Below, in pieces: positions 41,069 to 47,328 of a stretch of 55,663 bases of DNA (positions within the stretch are counted from its first letter, which is position 1; each line of letters opens with the position of its first letter). The position numbers were made by a program, and so were the translations under genes. This stretch comes from Prevotella sp. (GTDB taxonomy: Bacteria > Bacteroidota > Bacteroidia > Bacteroidales > Bacteroidaceae). The notes under the pieces were generated by a model, which had not been told where the DNA came from, ran no database searches, and worked only from the letters and a program-made list of their open reading frames with translations. The DNA lies in contig JAFTGH010000052.1 in NCBI GenBank assembly GCA_017458005.1, positions 1 to 55,663 of the forward strand, written 5' to 3'.

Positions 41069-42139
41069 TTATTTGTCTTGTCCACTGAATTGCTTGATGC
41101 GCTGCTCCTCAGAGAGTTTGCAGATCAGTAGTGTGTCATCATTCTCTGCCACGACATATCCATCTAGTCCCTGGATGACAACTTTCTTCTCCTGAACGGT
41201 ATGCACCATACAGTTATGCGACTCTATCATCGTGATGTCTTGTCCGATACAGGCATTTCCGTAGAGGTCCTGTTTGGTGTTTTGCTGCAACGAGCCCCAG
41301 GTGCCTAAGTCACTCCATCCGAAGTCGGCGGGACATACAAAGATTTCCTCTGCTTTCTCCATAATGGCATAGTCGACAGAGATATTCTCACACTCGGGGA
41401 ATAGACGGTCGATCTCCACCTGCTCCTTGTCTGTGCCATAGATGGGGAGCATCGACTCGAAGATTTTAGCCATAGTAGGCTGGTAAATACGGAAGGCATT
41501 GACGATGGTGCTCACATTCCAGATGAAGATGCCAGCATTCCAAAAATAGTTGTTTTTACTGATATATTGTTTAGCCGTCTCTAGGTCAGGCTTCTCACGA
41601 AAAGAGTCGACACGGAAAATGCTTTTGTTTCGGAGGGAATTACTTGACAGGGCAGCCTGAATATAACCATATCCCGTTTCAGGACGTGAGGGCTTCATGC
41701 CCAAAGTGACAATGGCGTCGCTGTCGCTTGTAAATTCCATGCATTCTGTGATGACGCGACGGAACTCAGTGGTATCCATGACAATATGGTCGCTGGGTGA
41801 CACTACAATATTTGCTTTCGGGTCGGTTGACTTGATGCGCCAACTGACATAGGCGATACATGGGGCTGTGTTACGACGGCAAGGTTCACAAAGGATATGG
41901 TTACGAGGTATCTCAGGTAACTGCTGTGACACAGTATCCACATATTTCTGGTTGGTCACAACCCAGACATTCTCATGGGGTATGATGGTCTCGAAGCGAT
42001 CTACGGTTAATTGGAGCAGTGTCTTACCAGTACCCAGCACGTCGATAAACTGCTTGGGATTCTCTGCTGTACTCATAGGCCAGAAACGGCTTCCTACGCC
42101 TCCTGCCATGATGACCAGATGGTTGTTGATTCTTGCCAT
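41069..42139 (-). CDS. manC: Mannose-1-phosphate guanylyltransferase
   Basis: A 356-residue nucleotidyltransferase making GDP-mannose from mannose-1-phosphate and GTP. LVIMAGGVGSRFWPMSTAENPKQFIDVLGTGKTLLQLT is the signature, VSPSDHIV and TGYGYIQ follow, and FREKPDLETAKQYI is the binding Lys region. It lacks the C-terminal cupin isomerase domain of long ManC/AlgA forms. GDP-mannose would feed surface glycans. The mannan operon makes alpha-mannose-1-phosphate directly, so the two could be linked metabolically; this is inference. A -7-like CAAATATA (minus TATATTTG) sits at 42167-42174. Confidence 0.92.
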   Translation of the reverse strand: MARINNHLVIMAGGVGSRFWPMSTAENPKQFIDVLGTGKTLLQLTVDRFETIIPHENVWVVTNQKYVDTVSQQLPEIPRNHILCEPCRRNTAPCIAYVSWRIKSTDPKANIVVSPSDHIVMDTTEFRRVITECMEFTSDSDAIVTLGMKPSRPETGYGYIQAALSSNSLRNKSIFRVDSFREKPDLETAKQYISKNNYFWNAGIFIWNVSTIVNAFRIYQPTMAKIFESMLPIYGTDKEQVEIDRLFPECENISVDYAIMEKAEEIFVCPADFGWSDLGTWGSLQQNTKQDLYGNACIGQDITMIESHNCMVHTVQEKKVVIQGLDGYVVAENDDTLLICKLSEEQRIKQFSGQDK

Positions 42140-42166
42140 AATAACTTCTAATTATTAATTATTCGG

Positions 42167-42174
42167 CAAATATA
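42167..42174 (-). promoter_or_regulatory. -7 box of the manC-ptb-buk operon
   Basis: TATATTTG on the minus strand, 28 bp before the manC ATG, in an AT-rich 61-bp gap. The -33 is not clear. Confidence 0.5.
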
Positions 42175-42200
42175 CAAAAAATATTTGAAAAGAACGAATC

Positions 42201-42827
42201 TTACTGTTTTTTTCTTTTTAGTAAGTGACGAATGGCGAAATAGGCGATTGCCAATATGACAATGGCGATGATAATCATCTTGATGTATTCGGCATATTCG
42301 CTGATCTTGTCATTAAGTTGCTCCTCGGGCACGATAGCATGCAGATACCATCCCAGAGCGGCAAGAATACTATGCCAAACACCGGCACCAATCGTGGTGT
42401 AGAGCAGGAACTTCCAATAGTTCATCTTCGCCAAACCAGCAGGAATGGAGATGAGATGGCGGATGCCAGGGATGAGTCGCCCTGTCAGGGTTGCCACAAT
42501 ACCGTGGTCGTCAAAGTATTTCTCGCTCTTCTCCACCTTCTCCTGATTCAGTAAACACATCTTACCCCACTTGCTGTTGGCAAAACGATAGATGACGGGT
42601 CTGCCCACATAATAGGCAACCAGATAATTGATGGAAGCCCCTAAGTCGGCTCCTATGGTGGCAAATAGTATCACCAGGAATACATCGAGGTTGCCTCCTG
42701 CGGCATGATAGGCGGCAGGTGTCACTACGAACTCAGAGGGGACGGGCACCACCGTACTCTCAAGAAGCATCAGAAACAGGATTGTCCCGTAGTTGAGGTT
42801 GGAGAGAAGGGAAGAGATGAGATTCAT
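42201..42827 (-). CDS. DedA-family membrane protein
   Basis: A 208-residue integral membrane protein. LESTVVPVPSEFVVTPAAYHAAGG, GADLGASINYLVAYYVGRPVIYRF, and FDDHGIVATLTGRLIPGIRHLISIPAGLAKMNYWKFLLYTTIGAGVWHSILAALGWYL are the DedA/SNARE-associated motifs, including the conserved Gly-Arg-x-x-Pro region. DedA proteins are linked to phospholipid or undecaprenyl-phosphate recycling across the inner membrane. It overlaps the TPR gene by 4 nt. Confidence 0.9.
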   Translation of the reverse strand: MNLISSLLSNLNYGTILFLMLLESTVVPVPSEFVVTPAAYHAAGGNLDVFLVILFATIGADLGASINYLVAYYVGRPVIYRFANSKWGKMCLLNQEKVEKSEKYFDDHGIVATLTGRLIPGIRHLISIPAGLAKMNYWKFLLYTTIGAGVWHSILAALGWYLHAIVPEEQLNDKISEYAEYIKMIIIAIVILAIAYFAIRHLLKRKKQ

Positions 42828-44248
42828 TGTTTTAATTTGTGATAGATATAACTATAATAGTCTTTTGCTGCCAGTTCCTCAGGAAACAAGCGTCCTAGTA
42901 CTAGTCGTGCCTCTTGCGGATTGTTCTCTACCGCCATGCGGAGATAATACAGGAAATCCTCAGTAAACCCCAAGTCCCAACAGCACAATGCCATATAGGA
43001 ATAGGCAAGTTTATGGTCCTTGGTAGGAAACATTGAGAAGAATTTCTGGAAAAGGTCATAGGCAGCCCTGACATATCTGTTCTCATAGAGGGAGATAATG
43101 ATACGCAAGATGGTAAGAGGGTCATTTTGTGAGCGTTTAATGGCATTCCTAAACACCTTCTCCGCCTCGTCTATACAGTCGTTCTCCAGATAGACATGTC
43201 CTTTTAGCACTTGAATCTCAAAGGGGTCACAGTTCAAATCCGTTGCCTTGTCGATATATCTGATAGCCTCATCCTTCTGCTGGAGAGCACTATAACAGAG
43301 TGCCAATTCTTGATATATCTCTAAAAGCAGTGTGGTGTCAATGTCACTGAGTGTCAATAATTGCTTAAAAACCTCTATTGCCTCCTCATAGCGGTTGAGG
43401 TTTACTAGGCAAGACCCCTTGTGCAACAAACATAGTTCGTCAGGATGGTTGATGGTGTCGTAACGATTGAAATAGCGAATCGCTTCCTCATAATTGCCTG
43501 TCTGGTAGAGAACATTTGCCTTTGTCATCAGGGCGTCAGTATCTTCAGGGTTGATGGCTAATGAGAAATCGCAACTAGTTAACGCCCCCATATAGTCCTT
43601 ATCTAAAAATTGTGCGTTAGCAAGGGAATTCCAGTATTGCGTAGAGTAGGGATCCTCGTCTAAGAGTTCTGTGAAAATACGTTTACATTCTTTGTAGTTT
43701 CGTATTCCAAAGAGGGCATGCCCCATCAGTTCTTTAAAGGCATTGCTGTCGTTCCCCTTGGAGCGCATCAGCCATTCGTACGCTTTGTCATTCAACTCAT
43801 ATGCGAAATAGATGTTCGCCACGTCCATGATGAAGTCCTCATATTCTTCGGGGGGAACTGTCATGAAGTAGTCACGTAGGTAGGCATCTGCCTCATCTTC
43901 CCGCTCCTGTGCTATCAACAATTCCGCCTGCATATAGTGATAGTCGGGATCGTCCTTGCTTTCAATCTGCTCGATGCATTCCTTTGCCAAGTCGATATCT
44001 CCATCCGTCAGAGCCTGACGTGCCTTGAAAACGTTGGGCTGGGTGGCATTGGGGTATACCGATAGCGCATATTCTATCACCTCACTGGCTTTGTCGTCAT
44101 AGCCATTGATGTGATAGTAGTCTGCGATATCCGCCAAATCATCGGCATCAATAAAGGCAGGATGTCCCGCATTGAAAGACTCCTCGAATGTGCTCAGGAT
44201 ATTCCTGAACTCCTCGCTGTCGAAATAAACGTCGCCTGTTCGGATCAT
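42824..44248 (-). CDS. Tetratricopeptide-repeat protein
   Basis: A 474-residue soluble protein built of about nine to eleven TPR-like helical pairs, e.g. YNSLANAQFLDKDYMGALTSCDFSLAINPEDTDALMTKANVLYQTGNYEEAIRYFNRYD. No signal peptide, membrane segment or catalytic motif is seen, so it is probably a cytoplasmic protein-protein scaffold. It starts immediately after the glnS stop and overlaps dedA, giving a glnS-TPR-dedA operon. Confidence 0.85.
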   Translation of the reverse strand: MIRTGDVYFDSEEFRNILSTFEESFNAGHPAFIDADDLADIADYYHINGYDDKASEVIEYALSVYPNATQPNVFKARQALTDGDIDLAKECIEQIESKDDPDYHYMQAELLIAQEREDEADAYLRDYFMTVPPEEYEDFIMDVANIYFAYELNDKAYEWLMRSKGNDSNAFKELMGHALFGIRNYKECKRIFTELLDEDPYSTQYWNSLANAQFLDKDYMGALTSCDFSLAINPEDTDALMTKANVLYQTGNYEEAIRYFNRYDTINHPDELCLLHKGSCLVNLNRYEEAIEVFKQLLTLSDIDTTLLLEIYQELALCYSALQQKDEAIRYIDKATDLNCDPFEIQVLKGHVYLENDCIDEAEKVFRNAIKRSQNDPLTILRIIISLYENRYVRAAYDLFQKFFSMFPTKDHKLAYSYMALCCWDLGFTEDFLYYLRMAVENNPQEARLVLGRLFPEELAAKDYYSYIYHKLKQ

Positions 44249-45967
44249 CTACTTGTTGATCTTAGCCCATGTGTCCTTCAAACCGACAGTTTTGTTGAAG
44301 ACCAGTTGGCTGTCTGTCGACGACTCGTCAAGGGTGAAATAGCCAATACGCTGGAACTGTAGGTAGTCACCGGGTTTCTTTTCGGCAAGGTATTGCTCTA
44401 CATAGCAGTTCTTGAGGACTTTCAGAGACTCTGGGTTCAGCAGTTCACGGAAGTCACGCTCGTCGGCACTAGGATTCTCGACAGAGAACAGACGATCATA
44501 GAGACGAACCTCTGCGGGTAGACAATGTTGTGTACTGAGCCAGTGAAGCGTCTTTCCCTTGATCTTACGGTCGGCACCAGGCATACCACTACGTGTTTCT
44601 GGGTCATAGGTGGCATAGATGGTCGTCACATTACCTTCAGCGTCTTTGTCGCAGGGATGCTCCTCATCACATTTGATAATATAAGCATTCTTCAGGCGCA
44701 CCTCTTTTCCTGGAGCAAGACGTTGGAATTTCTTTTCAGCAACCTCCATGAAGTCGTCACGTTCAATCCACAATTCACGGCTGAAGGTGATGGTGTGCGT
44801 GCCATCTGCCTCGTTCTCGGGGTTGTTGATAGCGTTTAACTCCTCTGTCTCTCCCTCTGGGTAGTTGGTGATGACCAATTTGACAGGATTCAGAACAGCA
44901 GACACACGGCATGCCTTTTTATTCAGGTCGTCACGAACGGCAGCCTCCAACAAGGCATAGTCGTTCAGGGCTTCAAACTTGGTGTAGCCAATAGAGTCAA
45001 TGAAGTTCCGGATGCTCTGGGCGGAATAACCACGACGGCGCATGCCACAGACTGTTGGCATACGAGGGTCATTCCATCCGTCGACCAGTCCTTCGTCCAC
45101 CAGAGCCTTTAACTTACGCTTCGACATCACTGTGTAGGTCAGGTTCAGACGGTTGAACTCTATCTGGCGGGGACGGTAGTCTTGCTGTCCTTCCTTCTCT
45201 TGCAGGAAGTCTATAAATTTGTCGTAGAGAGGACGATGAGGCACAAACTCCAAAGTGCAGATAGAGTGGGTAACGCCCTCAAAGTAGTCGCTCTGTCCAT
45301 GGGCAAAGTCATACATCGGGTAACAATGCCATTTCGTACCTGTACGATGGTGGGGAATATGAATGATGCGGTAGATAATCGGATCACGGAAGTGCATGTT
45401 CGGATTTGCCATGTCAAGTTTCGCGCGTAGAACCATGGATCCCTCTACTGCCTCTGCTGTGTTCATTAGTCGGAACAGACGGAGGTTCTCCTCTATTGGG
45501 CGATCGCGGAAAGGACTGGGTCTGCCAGCCTGTGTCGGAGTACCTTTCTGTTCTGCGATCTGCTCCGAAGTCTGTTCGTCGACATACGCCATTCCTTTCT
45601 CTATGAGCCAGATGGCGAAGTCCCACAACTTCTCGAAATAGTCAGAGGCATAAAAGACATTCTCCCAGTGGAAACCTAACCATTTGATGTCGTTCATGAT
45701 GTTCTCCACATATTCCGTATTTTCCTTGGTGGGGTTGGTGTCGTCGAAGCGGAGATTACAGATGCCTCCGAACTTCTCGGCGATACCGAAGTCCATGCAG
45801 ATGGCCTTGGCGTGTCCGATATGTATATATCCGTTGGGCTCTGGTGGAAAACGAGTCTGTATTCTTCCTCCATTTTTACCAGCGGCAAGATCGCCTTCCA
45901 CCATTTGCTCTACAAAACTGAGACTCTTTTTCTCTTCGTTCTCAGTCATTTTCTTCTCTTCTGTCAT
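44249..45967 (-). CDS. glnS: Glutaminyl-tRNA synthetase
   Basis: A 572-residue class I aminoacyl-tRNA synthetase. RFPPEPNGYIHIGHAKAICMDF holds the HIGH motif, LRFDDTNPTKENTEYV is the GlnRS/GluRS active-site segment and YTVMSKRKLKALV is the KMSKS equivalent. The GlnRS anticodon-binding C-terminal domain (RLAPGKEVRLKNAYIIKC ... PGDYLQFQRIGYFTLD) is complete. It charges tRNA-Gln directly. An alternative start 18 nt downstream (Met7) is possible. First gene of a three-gene operon. Confidence 0.95.
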   Translation of the reverse strand: MTEEKKMTENEEKKSLSFVEQMVEGDLAAGKNGGRIQTRFPPEPNGYIHIGHAKAICMDFGIAEKFGGICNLRFDDTNPTKENTEYVENIMNDIKWLGFHWENVFYASDYFEKLWDFAIWLIEKGMAYVDEQTSEQIAEQKGTPTQAGRPSPFRDRPIEENLRLFRLMNTAEAVEGSMVLRAKLDMANPNMHFRDPIIYRIIHIPHHRTGTKWHCYPMYDFAHGQSDYFEGVTHSICTLEFVPHRPLYDKFIDFLQEKEGQQDYRPRQIEFNRLNLTYTVMSKRKLKALVDEGLVDGWNDPRMPTVCGMRRRGYSAQSIRNFIDSIGYTKFEALNDYALLEAAVRDDLNKKACRVSAVLNPVKLVITNYPEGETEELNAINNPENEADGTHTITFSRELWIERDDFMEVAEKKFQRLAPGKEVRLKNAYIIKCDEEHPCDKDAEGNVTTIYATYDPETRSGMPGADRKIKGKTLHWLSTQHCLPAEVRLYDRLFSVENPSADERDFRELLNPESLKVLKNCYVEQYLAEKKPGDYLQFQRIGYFTLDESSTDSQLVFNKTVGLKDTWAKINK

Positions 45968-45994
45968 GATATATTAAACGTTTAATTTTGTTTG

Positions 45995-46027
45995 CAAAGT
46001 TACACAGAATTCTTCAATTCCTGCAAT
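45995..46027 (-). promoter_or_regulatory. Promoter of glnS
   Basis: The minus-strand -7 TAACTTTG (45995-46002) and an ATTG (46024-46027) at 21 bp form a reasonable promoter. The leader to the ATG at 45967 is about 20 nt. Confidence 0.6.
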
Positions 46028-46084
46028 TTCGTTTTAATTTTTTGCCATCGTATATAAAAATATGTTATTTAACATACGAAATAA

Positions 46085-46116
46085 TTTGCACGAATGTTAA
46101 AAAGACAGTACCTTTG
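46085..46116 (+). promoter_or_regulatory. Strong plus-strand promoter with no gene downstream
   Basis: -33 TTTG (46085-46088), 20-bp spacer, -7 TACCTTTG (46109-46116): a perfect consensus. It lies between two minus-strand genes and points to a terminator at 46174-46205. Confidence 0.75.
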
Positions 46117-46122
46117 TCCCCG

Positions 46123-46206
46123 TTATCCTGAATACAATCTTTTTACCTTAAAAGGACTAATACCGAATTAAATTGCCCCTCGCTGTGAAGCAAGGAGCAT
46201 TTTTTA
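46123..46206 (+). ncRNA. Candidate small RNA of about 85 nt
   Basis: It is bounded by a consensus promoter (46085-46116) and an intrinsic terminator: 9 of 11 pairs between 46174-46184 and 46189-46199 with a GTGA loop and a T6 run. There is no open frame of useful length after the predicted start. It contains AAAAGGACTAATACCG, an SD-like stretch without a start codon after it. The terminator's T run overlaps the antisense end of mltG. Sequence family unknown. No search was possible. Confidence 0.5.
46174..46205. terminator. Hairpin with T tract between the candidate sRNA and mltG
   Basis: Stem of 11 positions (two C-A mismatches), GTGA loop, then TTTTTT on the plus strand. On the minus strand it lies just after the mltG stop and could also end that gene, though no T run follows on that side. 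Confidence 0.7.
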
Positions 46207-47229
46207 TTTGATGCCTCTCTCATTGAGCGCCTTGGTATATTTTGCCGCGTTCTGCAAGTGTTCCGAATAGGTCTTGGCAAAGTTATGGGTACCAGAGAAA
46301 TCTTCCTTGGCACACATGTAGAGGTAGTCGTGCTCCACATGGTTCAGCACGGCATCAATACCCTTGATGGAGGCAATCTTGATAGGACCAGGAGGCAATC
46401 CTTCGTTGACATAAGTGTTATAGGGACTGTCTACCTTAAGTAATTTGTTGTAGATGCGCTTTAGCCCAAACTCCTTCAGGGCGAACTTAATGGTGGGGTC
46501 AGCCTGCAAGGGCATGCCTTGCTTTAGGCGATTCATATACATTCCCGCAATCATCGGCTTCTCTGCCGTGTTTGCCGTCTCCTCATCGATGATAGAGGCG
46601 AGGGTAACAACCTCGTTGGGAGTTAGTGCTATCTTCGCCGCCTTGTCGGTGCGTCCTTCCTTCCAGAAGCGGTCATGCTCCTTTTGCATCCGTTCTAGAA
46701 GTCCGTCTAGGCTCACATTCCAGTAAATCTCATAGGTATTGGGTACAAACATGGCGGGGATAGTGCAGGTGTCATAGCCGTATTTGCCGCAGACCTCTTG
46801 CGAGAAGAGTGCTGAGGCTATTGTGGCAGAGTCGAGCATGAGTTTCTTGCCTAAGACTGCGGCAAGTCGATCCATTGTGCGGACTTCGGGAATGGTGAGT
46901 TTGAGACTCTCTTGCAGTCCGTTTTTCAGGTGGCGGTAGATGGTGATGGCTCCCTCACCAGGTTTGATGGCATATCGCCCAGTCTTGATGTTCTCCGTAT
47001 ATCCAGCATGTCGAAGCAAGGTCTGCAGTCCTGCCATAGCGGTAGGATGGGCTATTGGCTTGATTTTGGCAATCACGCTATCTTGTGTGTCGTCCTCATC
47101 TATATATATATAATGTATATCATGGATGGTCGATACAGGTCGCATAAAAAAGTAGAATGTTAATCCTAACACCAGTATCAAGCCAATGATAGCAGGGGTG
47201 AGATATTTCTTTGAACTGGGTATTTTCAT
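46204..47229 (-). CDS. mltG: Endolytic murein transglycosylase MltG (YceG)
   Basis: A 341-residue inner-membrane enzyme. One membrane segment (about 12-30) is followed by a LysM-like region and the YceG catalytic domain: MFVPNTYEIYWN, EVVTLASIIDEETAN, MYMNRLKQGMPLQADPTIKFAL, YNTYVNEGLPPGPIKIASIKGIDAVLN and YLYMCAKEDFSGTHNFAKTYSEH. It cuts nascent glycan strands and sets peptidoglycan chain length. The motif usually written ASIVEKET reads ASIIDEET, with Asp in place of the first Glu; whether that is the catalytic position needs alignment. It shares a mirror-image promoter region with the divergent malQ gene. Confidence 0.9.
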   Translation of the reverse strand: MKIPSSKKYLTPAIIGLILVLGLTFYFFMRPVSTIHDIHYIYIDEDDTQDSVIAKIKPIAHPTAMAGLQTLLRHAGYTENIKTGRYAIKPGEGAITIYRHLKNGLQESLKLTIPEVRTMDRLAAVLGKKLMLDSATIASALFSQEVCGKYGYDTCTIPAMFVPNTYEIYWNVSLDGLLERMQKEHDRFWKEGRTDKAAKIALTPNEVVTLASIIDEETANTAEKPMIAGMYMNRLKQGMPLQADPTIKFALKEFGLKRIYNKLLKVDSPYNTYVNEGLPPGPIKIASIKGIDAVLNHVEHDYLYMCAKEDFSGTHNFAKTYSEHLQNAAKYTKALNERGIK

Positions 47230-47251
47230 GTCAAATCATATTTTTTCGTTG

Positions 47252-47259
47252 CAAAGATA
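47252..47259 (-). promoter_or_regulatory. -7 box for mltG
   Basis: TATCTTTG on the minus strand, 22 bp before the mltG ATG, within the left arm of the inverted repeat. No TTTG lies at the usual -33 distance; that position falls in the heptamer array. Confidence 0.6.
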
Positions 47260-47302
47260 CAAAAAACTCTAAACTCTAAACCCTAAACTCTAAACTTTTT
47301 TG

Positions 47303-47310
47303 TATCTTTG
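47303..47310 (+). promoter_or_regulatory. -7 box for malQ
   Basis: TATCTTTG on the plus strand, 18 bp before the malQ ATG, within the right arm of the inverted repeat. As for mltG, the -33 region is the heptamer array. Confidence 0.6.
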
Positions 47311-47328
47311 CAACAAACTTAGGCTGTC

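Larger units (their letters stand above)
47248..47314. repeat. Perfect 19-bp inverted repeat around a (CTCTAAA)4-type array
   Basis: Arms 47248-47266 and 47296-47314 are exact reverse complements (GTTGCAAAGATACAAAAAA and its complement). Each arm contains a -7 box TATCTTTG facing outward. The 29-nt centre is four heptamers CTCTAAA with one CCCTAAA variant. Confidence 0.9.

Noticed and set aside
46094-46171. 25-codon plus-strand frame across the predicted small RNA promoter
   Set aside because: Its ATG lies upstream of the predicted transcription start, so it would not be in the transcript.
47267-47295. Heptamer array considered as a CRISPR or telomere-like sequence
   Set aside because: Units are 7 bp with no spacers, only four copies, inside a promoter region; the CCCTAAA unit is a single variant and has no telomere meaning here.
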